Positions 55,456 to 64,000 of a stretch of 64,000 bases of DNA are shown here, piece by piece. Made by a program: the position numbers and the translations under genes. Under the pieces are notes generated by a model. It was not told the DNA's origin and ran no database searches. It worked only from the letters and a program-made list of their open reading frames with translations. The stretch lies in the NCBI RefSeq assembly GCF_004216775.1, contig NZ_SGXF01000002.1, positions 62,001-126,000 on the forward strand. Direction: 5' to 3'. The first letter of the stretch is position 1; each line of letters starts with the position of its first letter. Source of the stretch: Cuneatibacter caecimuris. Lineage in GTDB: Bacteria; Bacillota; Clostridia; Lachnospirales; Lachnospiraceae.

Positions 55456-55611
55456 AGGAAAACTCTCCTCTTTTCTGAAGTTTGGAAATATTATATCAGA
55501 TTCCATGCTGAAATCCAACCATTTCCTGAAATTCTTTCTAATTTCTCTTTGCCACCCTGCCAAAATATGCTATGATTGGTGCATCATTTTATTTTAGAGA
55601 GAGGTGGTATT

Positions 55612-56664
55612 TTGAGACAAACTGTAATCATCGGTTTATCCGGCGGGGTGGATTCCTCTGCCGCCGCTTTTTTACTAAAGGAACAGGGATATTCTGTGAT
55701 CGGCGTCACCATGCGCCTGTGGCCCGAGAGCTCTGAAGAAGCCGGACTGGCCGCCATTGAAGACGCCCGTCAAGTGGCTGATACGCTGAACATTCCGTTT
55801 CATGTGCTGGATTTCAGATCTGAATTTGAGTCCGACGTGATCACTTATTTTATGGATGAATACAGAAATGGGCGCACACCAAATCCCTGTGTCATCTGCA
55901 ACCGCCGGGTGAAATGGACAGGCCTGTTACAGGCCGCGGACCGGCTGGGAGCTGATTTTGTAGCCACAGGGCATTACGCCAGGGTCAGGAAACTTGACAA
56001 TGGTCGTTTCGCTGTTTGCCGCTCCGCCACGGATTCCAAGGACCAGACCTATGCGCTGTACAATCTTACCCAGGAACAGCTTTCCCGCACGCTGATGCCT
56101 GCAGGAGAATATGAAAAAGAACAGATCCGGGAGATCGCTCAGTCCATCGGCCTGCATGTTGCCGGCAAAAAAGACAGCCAGGAAATCTGCTTTATACCGG
56201 ATCAGGACTATAACCGTTACCTTGAAGAACATTCTCCCTCCCCGCTCCCCCCGCAGGGCAATTTTGTCACCGCCGGCGGCGATGTTCTGGGAACGCATAG
56301 AGGAATCACCCACTACACAATAGGGCAGCGAAAAGGCCTGAATCTGGCCATGGGCCGCCCTGTTTTTGTCACGGCGCTGCGGCCGGATACCAACGAGGTG
56401 GTAATTGGTGAATCCGAAGATCTCTTTACAAAGAAGCTGGTCATCCGTCAGGTAAATTTCCAGGCTCTGTCCAGCCTGGCCGAACCAGTACGCGCCTCAG
56501 GCAAAATCCGGTATGCCCATCGGGGCGCGCCCTGCATCCTGACTCAGACCGGTCCGGACGAGGTGGAGGCAGTATTTGAGGAACCCCAGCGCGCCATCAC
56601 TCCGGGCCAGGCTGCTGTCTTCTACCAGAGAGACGCCATACTCTGCGGGGGGCTCATCGTCTGA
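55612..56664 (+). CDS. mnmA: tRNA-specific 2-thiouridylase
   Basis: 350 residues. A TTG start at 55612 follows AGAGAGGTGG; the frame back to 55576 has none. PP-loop IIGLSGGVDSSAAAF near 5, NPCVICNRRVKW near 93 (catalytic Cys), GKKDSQEICFIPDQDY near 180 with the second Cys, and C-terminal beta barrel. Forms 2-thiouridine at U34 of Lys, Glu and Gln tRNAs with sulfur from IscS-type partners. Confidence 0.95.
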   Translation: MRQTVIIGLSGGVDSSAAAFLLKEQGYSVIGVTMRLWPESSEEAGLAAIEDARQVADTLNIPFHVLDFRSEFESDVITYFMDEYRNGRTPNPCVICNRRVKWTGLLQAADRLGADFVATGHYARVRKLDNGRFAVCRSATDSKDQTYALYNLTQEQLSRTLMPAGEYEKEQIREIAQSIGLHVAGKKDSQEICFIPDQDYNRYLEEHSPSPLPPQGNFVTAGGDVLGTHRGITHYTIGQRKGLNLAMGRPVFVTALRPDTNEVVIGESEDLFTKKLVIRQVNFQALSSLAEPVRASGKIRYAHRGAPCILTQTGPDEVEAVFEEPQRAITPGQAAVFYQRDAILCGGLIV

Positions 56665-56691
56665 ACGGCAGGAGGTTTACCTGCCAGGTCA

Positions 56692-56760
56692 TAAAAAAGA
56701 ATGCCGCAGTGCTATCCCCGAAGGGTTTTGTTGCATAGGAAATACAGTTTCGTATACAAC
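56692..56760 (+). repeat. Intergenic repeat, copy F (short)
   Basis: AAAAAGAATGCCGCAGTGC, CCCGAAGGGTTTTGTTGCATAG, GAAATACAGTTTCGTATAC. Shares the 3' half of the other copies. It sits between mnmA and the terminator. A small GGCAGG/CCTGCC hairpin lies just before it (56669-56687). Confidence 0.7.
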
Positions 56761-56805
56761 AAAGACGCGCCCTGTCTCAGCAAAACAGACGGAGCGCGTC
56801 TTTGT
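56759..56805. terminator. Bidirectional terminator between mnmA and carB
   Basis: AAAGACGCGC (56761-56770) pairs with GCGCGTCTTT (56794-56803) with an inner GTCT/AGAC stem. GTTTT follows on the plus strand and the other side is also U/A rich. It closes two convergent genes. Confidence 0.8.
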
Positions 56806-56856
56806 TTTCATTGGCCGGCCTGGCCGGTTTTATATCACACTTACATTGTCTGAATC

Positions 56857-59800
56857 CTATCTGATTTCCGCGTGAAACTCCTGCAGCGACTTCACAGGCA
56901 GAGCCTTATCCCTCAGTACAGATTTTACCGCCTCTACAGTAGCTTTGGCTGCCGCCATGGTGGTCATGTAAGGAATTTTATTTTTAATCGCAGCTTTACG
57001 GATGTAGCTGTCATCCACAGCGCCCTTTTTGCCTATGGGCGTATTGATGATCAGCTGGACTTTTCCGTTGGTGATCTTATCCAGCACATTTGGGCGGCCC
57101 TCGTTGATCTTGGCGATCTTCTGGGCGGGAATGCCGGCAGCCTGAATCATATCGCAGGTGCGGCCTGTAGCCAGAATAGAGAATCCACATTCTGCAAACC
57201 CTCTGGCTACCTCAACCAGTTCCGGCTTGTCCCGGTCGCTCACGCTGATCAGCACAGTCCCGGATACCGGCAGTTTGCTCTGAGCAGCCTCCTGTGCTTT
57301 ATAGAAAGCGTCTCCGAAGTCAGGAGAAATGCCCAAAACTTCCCCGGTGGAACGCATTTCCGGCCCCAGAAGCGGATCTACTTCAGGGAACATGTTAAAG
57401 GGGAACACCGCCTCTTTTACGCCGTAATGGGCGAATTTCTTCTCTTTCAGGGAAGACACCGGCGATTCCTTGCCTGTATAAGCAGCTGTCATAATCTCTG
57501 TGGCCAGCTTCACCATATTGATCCCGCAGACCTTGGAGACCAGCGGCACGGTTCTGGAAGCTCTGGGGTTGGCTTCCAGCACATAAACTTTCCCGTCCTC
57601 AATGGCATACTGCATATTCATCAGGCCCACCACGTTCATCTCTGCCGCAATTTTTCTGGTATAATCCTTGATGGTGGCAATCTGCTCCTCCGTCAGGCTC
57701 TTAGGGGGCAGCACACAGGCGGAATCTCCGGAATGCACGCCTGCCAGTTCAATATGCTCCATGACAGAAGGCACGAATACATTCGTCCCATCGCTGATGG
57801 CGTCGGCCTCGCACTCTGTAGCGTGGTGCAGGAAACGGTCAATCAGAATCGGCCTGTCAGGCGTCACGCCCACTGCCTGCCGCATGTAGAACGTCAGCGC
57901 CTCGCTGTCATATACCACTTCCATCCCGCGGCCGCCCAGCACATAAGAGGGGCGCACCATCACAGGATAGCCGATGCGCTCTGCGATTTCCAGCGCGTCT
58001 TCTGTTGTCACCGCCATGCCGGACTCCGGCATGGGAATCTCCAGTTTATCCATCATGGCGCGGAACAGATCCCGATCTTCCGCCAGATCAATGGTTTCCG
58101 GGGTGGTACCCAGAATATTCACTCCGTTTTTCTTCAGGTCCGCCGCCAGGTTCAGAGGCGTCTGGCCGCCGAACTGGGCGATCACACCCAGAGGTTTTTC
58201 TTTCTCATATATGCTCAGCACATCTTCCAGGGTGAGGGGTTCGAAGTACAGCTTATCCGAAGTGTCATAGTCTGTGGACACTGTTTCCGGATTGCAGTTC
58301 ACAATAATTGTCTCAAACCCCAGGCTCTTCAGCGCCTTGGCCGCATGGACACAGCAATAATCAAATTCGATTCCCTGGCCGATCCGGTTTGGCCCTCCGC
58401 CCAGGATCATAATCTTATTACCATTGCCGGAAGCCGGGCTGCGGTCTTCCAGGTGGTAGCTGGAATAGTAATAGGCAGAATTCTCCGTTCCGCTGACATG
58501 GACGCCCTCCCAGGCCTCCACAATTCCATTTTCCTTACGTTTCTTACGAATGTCTTCTTCCGGGACATCCAAAATCTGGCTCAGATACTTGTCGGAGAAA
58601 CCGTCCAGCTTCGCCTGCTTCAGCACTTCAGGAGAAGGAAGCTTTCCTGCGTCTTTTTTCAGTGCTTCTTCCTCCTCCACCAGCTCTTTCATCTGTTGGA
58701 TAAAGTAACGTTTCACCTTTGTCAGCTCAAAAATCTCATCCACAGAAGCGCCTTTTCTCAGAGCCTCGTACATGATGAAATGCCGTTCGCTGCAGGGGGT
58801 AGCCAACATGGTCAGCAGTTCTTTTTTGGTCCGGCCGGCAAAGTCTTTTGCGCCGCCCAGGCCGTACCGGCCGTTTTCCAGGCTCCGGATGGCCTTCTGG
58901 AACGCTTCCTTGTAGGTCTTGCCGATGCTCATCACTTCGCCTACCGCCCGCATCTGCGTGCCCAGTTTATCCTCAACGCCTTTGAATTTTTCAAAGGCCC
59001 AGCGGGCAAATTTAATTACAATATAGTCGCCGCCCGGCACATACTTGTCCAGAGCGCCGTATTTCCCGCAAGGGATCTCATCCAGAGTCAGGCCGCTGGC
59101 CAGCATGGCGGATACCAGAGCGATGGGGAATCCGGTGGCTTTTGAAGCCAGCGCGGAAGAACGGGATGTCCTGGGATTGATTTCAATCACAATAATTCTG
59201 TCGGAAACCGGGTCATGGGCGAACTGCACATTGGTTCCGCCGATCACCTCAATGGCTTCCACGATCTTATAGGCCTGTTCCTGAAGGCGTTTCTGCACCT
59301 CTTCTGAAATGGTCAGCATAGGGGCGGAACAGAATGAATCTCCTGTATGTACGCCCAGCGGATCTATATTTTCAATAAAGCAGACAGTAATCATATTGTT
59401 CTTGGAGTCCCGGACTACTTCCAGTTCCAGCTCTTCCCAGCCCAGGATAGATTCCTCCACCAGCACCTGACCCACCAGGCTGGCCTGCAGCCCTCTTGCG
59501 CAAACTGTCTTCAGCTCCTCCACATTGTAGACCAGTCCGCCGCCTGCGCCGCCCATGGTATACGCCGGGCGCAGCACCACAGGGTACCCCAGCTTATCCG
59601 CGATCTGCAGCGCCTCATCCACGCTGTAGGCAACTTCGCTGCGGGCCATTTCGATGCCCAGGGATTCCATGGTCTTCTTAAATTCAATCCTGTCTTCGCC
59701 GCGTTCAATGGCATCCACCTGAACGCCGATCACTTTAACCTCATATCTGTCCAGCACGCCGGCTTTCTGCAGCTCGGAGCACAGATTCAGGCCGGACTGG

Positions 59801-60072
59801 CCGCCGAGGTTGGGCAGCAGGGCGTCCGGACGTTCTTTTTCAATGATCTGTTCCAGCCGTTCTACATTCAGCGGTTCGATATAGGTGATATCAGCCGTAT
59901 CCGGGTCGGTCATGATCGTTGCCGGATTGGAATTGACCAGCACGATTTCATACCCCAAGTTCTTCAGCGCTTTGCAGGCCTGCGTTCCGGAATAGTCAAA
60001 TTCGCATGCCTGGCCGATGATAATCGGCCCTGAACCGATGATCATCACTTTGTGAATATCCTGTCGTTTCAT
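56857..60072 (-). CDS. carB: Carbamoyl-phosphate synthase, large subunit
   Basis: 1071 residues, full length. Two ATP-grasp halves: IIGQACEFDYSGTQACKALK near 16 and GGGPNRIGQGIEFDYCCVHA near 560, each with a glycine-rich MGGAGGG or LGGRGMEVVYD loop, and a C-terminal MGS-like allosteric domain (INTPIGKKGAVDDSYIRKAA). Makes carbamoyl phosphate from ammonia, bicarbonate and two ATP for pyrimidine and arginine synthesis. It needs the glutaminase CarA, not encoded in the window. Confidence 0.97.
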   Translation of the reverse strand: MKRQDIHKVMIIGSGPIIIGQACEFDYSGTQACKALKNLGYEIVLVNSNPATIMTDPDTADITYIEPLNVERLEQIIEKERPDALLPNLGGQSGLNLCSELQKAGVLDRYEVKVIGVQVDAIERGEDRIEFKKTMESLGIEMARSEVAYSVDEALQIADKLGYPVVLRPAYTMGGAGGGLVYNVEELKTVCARGLQASLVGQVLVEESILGWEELELEVVRDSKNNMITVCFIENIDPLGVHTGDSFCSAPMLTISEEVQKRLQEQAYKIVEAIEVIGGTNVQFAHDPVSDRIIVIEINPRTSRSSALASKATGFPIALVSAMLASGLTLDEIPCGKYGALDKYVPGGDYIVIKFARWAFEKFKGVEDKLGTQMRAVGEVMSIGKTYKEAFQKAIRSLENGRYGLGGAKDFAGRTKKELLTMLATPCSERHFIMYEALRKGASVDEIFELTKVKRYFIQQMKELVEEEEALKKDAGKLPSPEVLKQAKLDGFSDKYLSQILDVPEEDIRKKRKENGIVEAWEGVHVSGTENSAYYYSSYHLEDRSPASGNGNKIMILGGGPNRIGQGIEFDYCCVHAAKALKSLGFETIIVNCNPETVSTDYDTSDKLYFEPLTLEDVLSIYEKEKPLGVIAQFGGQTPLNLAADLKKNGVNILGTTPETIDLAEDRDLFRAMMDKLEIPMPESGMAVTTEDALEIAERIGYPVMVRPSYVLGGRGMEVVYDSEALTFYMRQAVGVTPDRPILIDRFLHHATECEADAISDGTNVFVPSVMEHIELAGVHSGDSACVLPPKSLTEEQIATIKDYTRKIAAEMNVVGLMNMQYAIEDGKVYVLEANPRASRTVPLVSKVCGINMVKLATEIMTAAYTGKESPVSSLKEKKFAHYGVKEAVFPFNMFPEVDPLLGPEMRSTGEVLGISPDFGDAFYKAQEAAQSKLPVSGTVLISVSDRDKPELVEVARGFAECGFSILATGRTCDMIQAAGIPAQKIAKINEGRPNVLDKITNGKVQLIINTPIGKKGAVDDSYIRKAAIKNKIPYMTTMAAAKATVEAVKSVLRDKALPVKSLQEFHAEIR

Positions 60073-60117
60073 CTCGTTTTACCCTTCTTTTGCATTGTCT
60101 CAATTTGAGTTCTCGAT

Positions 60118-60146
60118 ATTATAACACATTTCAAACTATTGAACAA
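60118..60146 (-). promoter_or_regulatory. carB promoter
   Basis: On the minus strand TTGTTC, 17 bases, TATAAT; the -35 overlaps the last codons of the GH3 gene. Leader of about 40 bases to the ATG, too short for a pyrimidine attenuator. Confidence 0.5.
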
Positions 60147-62280
60147 TATTTTTTTTCTCAAAGCTGATTTCCATGCAGCTCTGACCCGACAGATCTCTGG
60201 TCCTGCCATCCGGCTGGCCAAAACCTGCGTAAAGCAAAAAACGCCTGCCCTCTTCTCTGCGAACACCCTTTTCGTCCACTACCGTAAATGCCTGGGCCGG
60301 AACCGTGATGTGCACAGTTTTTTCTTCCCCTTCTCCCAGAAGAATCCTCTGAAAAGCGGCCAGTTTTGGATTCGGCTCAGCCCAGGGCGAAGCCAGGTTC
60401 CTGCAGTAGATCTGAAGCACCTCGTCCGTTTCTCTTCCTCCGTTAAACATGGATACCCTGAGCCAAAGGCTGCCGTCCTCAGCCTCTTCCTCCACGTCCG
60501 CCTCTGTCACCACAGTTTTACCATAGGTCAGACCATAGCCAAAGGGATAGAGGGGAGATCCTGTATAGTACCGGTAAGTGCGGTTTTTCATGCTGTAATC
60601 TGTAAACTCCGGCAGTCCCTCTTCACTCCTGTAAAAAGTGACCGGAAGTTTACCTGCGGGAGAATACCTGCCGAAAAGGATTTCAGCAGCTGCTTTTCCG
60701 CCCCGCGCGCCGGGATACCACAGCTGCAGTACCGCGGCAGCCTTATCCTGAGCGAGGGAGAGATCCACCGCGCTTCCCGTCATATTACAGAGAATGACAG
60801 GTTTCCCTGTATCCAGAACAGCGCGCAGAAGCCTCCTCTGGGGAGCCGGCAGCTGCAGATCCTGCTTGTCCCCTGAAGCGTCGGAATTCCCGGTATCGCC
60901 CTGTTCGCCTTCCAGCGTCTCATCCAAGCCCAGGCAGAGAATCACCACGTCACTGTGCTCCGCAACTGTCACAGCCTCTGCCAGCCTGTCATCCTGCTGC
61001 CCCAGATTTTCTTCTCTGTCCCGGAACAGGTGGCATCCTTTTGCATAGAACAGACGGATTTCCCGGCCTTCCGGCCTGGTCAGATTATGAAAATCCACTT
61101 CCCTGCGGATTCCCTCCAGAACAGTAATATACTCGGAGGAAGTTCCGTGGTAATTTCCCATCAGCGCCTGGCGGCTGTCCGCGTTTGGCCCAATCACACC
61201 CACTGTGCGCAGAGAATCCGCACAAAGAGGAAGTATGCCGTCATTTTTCAGCAAAACCATACTCTCTCTGGCTGCCCGTTCATTAAGTGCAAGGAATTCC
61301 TTACATTCCACTCTCTCATACGGGATGGAATCATATTCGGTTTCCGCAAACATTCCTAAAGCAAACCGTGTAGTGAACAGCCGGACACATGCCTCTGTAA
61401 TTTCTTCTTCTGTAACCAGCCCCTGATTCACTGATTCCAGCAAATATTCATAGGAATTGCCGCAGTTCACGTCACAGCCCGCTTTTAATGCCAGCGAAAC
61501 AGATTCTTCCGGCGTTTCTGTCACTCCATGGGTGGTGTGAAAATCCCTGATTGCCCAGCAGTCTGAAACCACATGGCCCTGAAATCCCCACTCTTCCCGC
61601 AGGATCTCTTTCAACAGGCGGAAACTCCCGCAGCAGGGCTCTCCATTGGTCCTGTTATAAGCGCCCATCACCGCCTCTGCACCGCCTTCTTTGACACAGG
61701 CTTCAAAGGCCGGGAGATAGGTTTCTCTCAGATCTTTTTCACTGACTCTTGCGTCAAAGGAATGGCGAAGCCCTTCCGGGCCGCTGTGAACGGCAAAATG
61801 TTTTGCACAGGCGGCGGTTTTCAGGTACTCTCCGTTTCCCTGAAGGCCTTTCACGTAAGCCACGCCCATTCTTGCCGCCAGCCAGGGATCTTCTCCGTAT
61901 GTTTCATGCCCCCTGCCCCATCTGGGATCACGGAAAATGTTCACATTCGGCGCCCAGAAGGTCAGGCCTTTATAGATATCTCTGTCCCCGTGCCTGACGC
62001 TCTCATTATATTTCGCCCGGCCCTCTTCTGCCACGGCAGAAGCCTCCTTCCGCAGCAGTTCTTCATCAAAAGAGGCCGCCATCCCGATTGCCTGGGGAAA
62101 TACCGTAGCCGTACCCGCCCGGGCTACGCCGTGCAGCGCCTCATTCCACCAGTTATAGGCCGGAACGCCCAGCCTGGGAATTGCCGGGGCCTGATACCGC
62201 AGCTGCCCCGTCTTTTCCTCCAGGGTCATCCTTGCGACCAACTCTACTGCCTGGGCGCGAAACTGTTCTCTTTCTCTCAT
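60136..62280 (-). CDS. Glycoside hydrolase family 3, xylosidase/glucosidase
   Basis: 714 residues, no signal peptide, so cytosolic. TIM-barrel part: RLGVPAYNWWNEALHGVARA near 36, RDPRWGRGHETYGEDPWLAA near 118, KHFAVHSGPEGLRHSFDARV near 160, and the nucleophile Asp240 in GHVVSDCWAIRDF. Then the (alpha/beta)6 domain (YPGARGGKAAAEILFGRYSP) and a C-terminal fibronectin-III-like domain. The EALHGVA motif is typical of xylan 1,4-beta-xylosidases. Acts on oligosaccharides taken up by the cell. Preceded by a GH43 gene, so xylo-oligosaccharides are the likely substrate. Confidence 0.9.
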   Translation of the reverse strand: MREREQFRAQAVELVARMTLEEKTGQLRYQAPAIPRLGVPAYNWWNEALHGVARAGTATVFPQAIGMAASFDEELLRKEASAVAEEGRAKYNESVRHGDRDIYKGLTFWAPNVNIFRDPRWGRGHETYGEDPWLAARMGVAYVKGLQGNGEYLKTAACAKHFAVHSGPEGLRHSFDARVSEKDLRETYLPAFEACVKEGGAEAVMGAYNRTNGEPCCGSFRLLKEILREEWGFQGHVVSDCWAIRDFHTTHGVTETPEESVSLALKAGCDVNCGNSYEYLLESVNQGLVTEEEITEACVRLFTTRFALGMFAETEYDSIPYERVECKEFLALNERAARESMVLLKNDGILPLCADSLRTVGVIGPNADSRQALMGNYHGTSSEYITVLEGIRREVDFHNLTRPEGREIRLFYAKGCHLFRDREENLGQQDDRLAEAVTVAEHSDVVILCLGLDETLEGEQGDTGNSDASGDKQDLQLPAPQRRLLRAVLDTGKPVILCNMTGSAVDLSLAQDKAAAVLQLWYPGARGGKAAAEILFGRYSPAGKLPVTFYRSEEGLPEFTDYSMKNRTYRYYTGSPLYPFGYGLTYGKTVVTEADVEEEAEDGSLWLRVSMFNGGRETDEVLQIYCRNLASPWAEPNPKLAAFQRILLGEGEEKTVHITVPAQAFTVVDEKGVRREEGRRFLLYAGFGQPDGRTRDLSGQSCMEISFEKKNIVQ

Positions 62281-62299
62281 TCTGATCTCCCTTCCACTA

Positions 62300-62363
62300 A
62301 AAAGAGTGTATGAAGCCTGATCACTGCAGGCTTACCCATACGCAGTATTTCCGCTTCATACAC
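62300..62363 (-). terminator. Terminator/antiterminator-like hairpins between GH43 and GH3 genes
   Basis: On the minus strand GTGTATGAAGC (62363-62353) pairs with GCTTCATACAC (62316-62306), followed by TCTTTTTAG. A nested AAGCCTG/CAGGCTT hairpin shares bases with the terminator 3' arm, so two folds compete. It would limit or regulate read-through into the GH3 gene. Confidence 0.6.
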
Positions 62364-62431
62364 CCTCCTCTCTTTCGCAGGCCGCTTTGGGACGGCACAG
62401 CCCCCAAAGCAATTCCGACGGCAGCATGGTG

Positions 62432-63985
62432 TTATATATTCTTATATGTAAAGTAATCAAAATCCGCAAATTTACGGGATCCGCTCATATCATGGCAATA
62501 CATGCCAAAATGAGCGCCGGTAAAGCCCCGGCAATGTTCATCCGTCAGGATTTCCGTGGTATATTCCCCGCCTGCCTGAATCCATCCGGCCCCGTCCATA
62601 GAATAAAAGAAACGCACAAACGCGCCTGCTTCATCCGTCTGCGCCCGCAGGTATAGCACATCCGTCTCAGGCACTTCAACCGGCTCCATAAGGTCTGTGC
62701 AGACTCCGGAATCGCTGCAGATCAGATTTAAAACAGTTTTTCCCGCCTCATCCCTGGTCTTTATAAAAATATAGAAGTTCATGGCGTCATACATGTATGC
62801 CAGCCCGGCCGCCTGCTCCGGTCTCTCCGGGACAAAATCCATGGCTGTTTCTGCCATGGCATGCAGTTCTTCCTGGCGCACGCCCATCAGGCTCACATGG
62901 TGCAGAGAATTCAAGGACTCCTGGCCGTAGAGCCGCAGCCAGCCAGGCCTTTCCACCTGGTTCATGCTGTCTACCAGCGGCGCCCTGGGACAACTGTACC
63001 GAAGGCCCATCATATTCTCATTAAAATCATCCCGTGCAGGAACTTCCGGCAGAGGGTGGATAGGGATGCCTTCCGGCTCTTCTGTCTCCGTCTGCGCGAA
63101 TCTCCCGCCAGACTCCAGGCGCAGCCAGCCGTCCTTCCAGCATACTTTCTGGATGGCTGTCTCGCGCCCTGTGAGGCAGACCTTTCTGCCATCCTCCGTG
63201 GTTCTGGACCGCCCGCAAAGGTGCACCATATACCATTCTCCATGCCCGGTATCCACAAAATCGGCATGCCCTGCCTTCTGCAGCGCATTTTCATCCTCAA
63301 TGTCAGAAGTCAGCATGGGATTTTCCGGGTCCACCTCAAAAGGCCCCCAGATACTCCTGCTCCTGGCAATCGTCACCTGATGCCCATAGCTGGTGCCGCC
63401 TTCCGCCACCAGAAGATAATACCAGTCCCCGATATGGTACATATGCGGGCCTTCTGTAAACCCTGCCTCCGTCCCGCCGAAAACTTTCTCCACGCGGCCA
63501 ACCAGCCGGTTAGTCAGCGGATCGTACTCCTGGACAGTGATTCCTTTAAAACCGTTGAGCATATTGATCAGATATTTTCTCCCGTCCACATCATGAAACA
63601 GAGAAGGGTCAAAGCCAACGCTGTTCAGATATACGGGATCAGACCATACCCCCCGGATATCATCCGCATATACCAGATAATTGTGGGTATTATAGTAACG
63701 GCCTTTTTTGGTTTTCACATCTGTAAATACCAGCCAGAACTTTTTGCCGTCATAACTCAGACAGGGCGCCCATACGCCGCCGGAAGCGGGGTCCCCCACC
63801 ATATTCAGCTGGCTGACACGGCGCAGCGGAGAGGGGATTTGCTCCCAGTTTTTCAGATCTTTGGAATGAAACAGACGAACTCCGGGCCACCATTCAAAGG
63901 TGGATGTGGCAATATAAAAGTCTTCCCCGGCACGGATAATGCTGGGGTCAGGGCAAAATCCTCTTAATATAGGATTCTGGATCAT
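62432..63985 (-). CDS. Glycoside hydrolase family 43, beta-xylosidase-like
   Basis: 517 residues, five-bladed propeller plus a C-terminal beta-sandwich. Catalytic set: base Asp13 in RGFCPDPSIIRAGEDFY, Asp126 in SVGFDPSLFHD, and acid Glu178 in GFTEGPHMYHIG. NPILRGFCPDPS and TSTFEWWPGVRLFHSKDLKN are the hallmarks of bifunctional xylosidase/arabinofuranosidase enzymes. The C-terminal sandwich (QVERPGWLRLYGQESLNSLH, ARDDFNENMMG) is the GH43-type xylosidase extension. No signal peptide, so it works in the cytosol with the GH3 enzyme. Confidence 0.93.
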   Translation of the reverse strand: MIQNPILRGFCPDPSIIRAGEDFYIATSTFEWWPGVRLFHSKDLKNWEQIPSPLRRVSQLNMVGDPASGGVWAPCLSYDGKKFWLVFTDVKTKKGRYYNTHNYLVYADDIRGVWSDPVYLNSVGFDPSLFHDVDGRKYLINMLNGFKGITVQEYDPLTNRLVGRVEKVFGGTEAGFTEGPHMYHIGDWYYLLVAEGGTSYGHQVTIARSRSIWGPFEVDPENPMLTSDIEDENALQKAGHADFVDTGHGEWYMVHLCGRSRTTEDGRKVCLTGRETAIQKVCWKDGWLRLESGGRFAQTETEEPEGIPIHPLPEVPARDDFNENMMGLRYSCPRAPLVDSMNQVERPGWLRLYGQESLNSLHHVSLMGVRQEELHAMAETAMDFVPERPEQAAGLAYMYDAMNFYIFIKTRDEAGKTVLNLICSDSGVCTDLMEPVEVPETDVLYLRAQTDEAGAFVRFFYSMDGAGWIQAGGEYTTEILTDEHCRGFTGAHFGMYCHDMSGSRKFADFDYFTYKNI

Positions 63986-64000
63986 AGATAATTCCTCCTG

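Noticed and set aside
56872-59145. A 757-codon plus-strand open frame opposite carB.
   Set aside because: carB is complete on the other strand with all motifs; the antisense frame is His/Arg-rich with no ribosome site or family features, a codon-bias shadow.

Overview
The window looks like a chromosome segment of a gut-type Clostridia, most likely a member of the Lachnospiraceae. The evidence is a tmRNA tag reading ANDNKLAIAA, an NfnAB-type ferredoxin:NADP+ oxidoreductase, mcsA-mcsB-clpC, a gap-pgk-tpiA-gpmI glycolytic cluster, and GH3/GH43 xylosidase-like genes. I do not assign a genus.

Positions 1-16452 are the right part of a tailed-phage prophage that continues past the left edge. From the edge inward, on the minus strand, it carries portal (partial), large and small terminase, an HNH nuclease, a structured late-operon leader (about 3740-4080), an ArpU/RinA-like late regulator and a string of early genes. 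The early genes include a Lar-like anti-restriction protein, adenine and cytosine DNA methylases, an RNase H, an HUH Rep-like protein, a sigma factor and many very small genes joined by 4-base overlaps. On the plus strand lie a CI-like repressor, a lipoprotein and a large serine integrase. The early region also holds several short promoter-plus-hairpin units on the plus strand that look like small RNA genes. The cytosine methylase gene contains a second, nested reading frame that looks genuine. The integrase stop codon abuts a truncated ABC-transporter ATPase, so the phage sits inside that gene, just after its Walker B motif.

Positions 16453-22400 hold the interrupted ATPase, its FtsX-like permease, rlmH and the nfnB-nfnA pair. 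The tmRNA gene follows at 22601-22945. A seven-gene minus-strand surface operon (29575 to 22992) then encodes a thioester/SpaA adhesin, a sortase-like protein, four exported TasA/CalY-like proteins and a SipW-type signal peptidase.

Positions 29909-41211 are housekeeping genes: M29 aminopeptidase, uppP, ung, hisF, hisH, a sirtuin-like protein, radA, clpC, mcsB, mcsA and a GntR regulator in the place ctsR usually occupies. Positions 41694-46341 form a three-gene operon: a glucosaminidase with a C-terminal dockerin, and two single-pass membrane proteins, one with a cohesin-like ectodomain, that share the same last residues.

The rest is the glycolytic cluster, a Na/Pi cotransporter, a PHP phosphatase, carbamate kinase, mnmA, carB and the two xylosidase-like genes. 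A family of about 70-130 base intergenic repeats recurs between 40.7 and 56.8 kb. Coordinates and translations are read directly from the sequence; family names rest on motif recognition without database searches.
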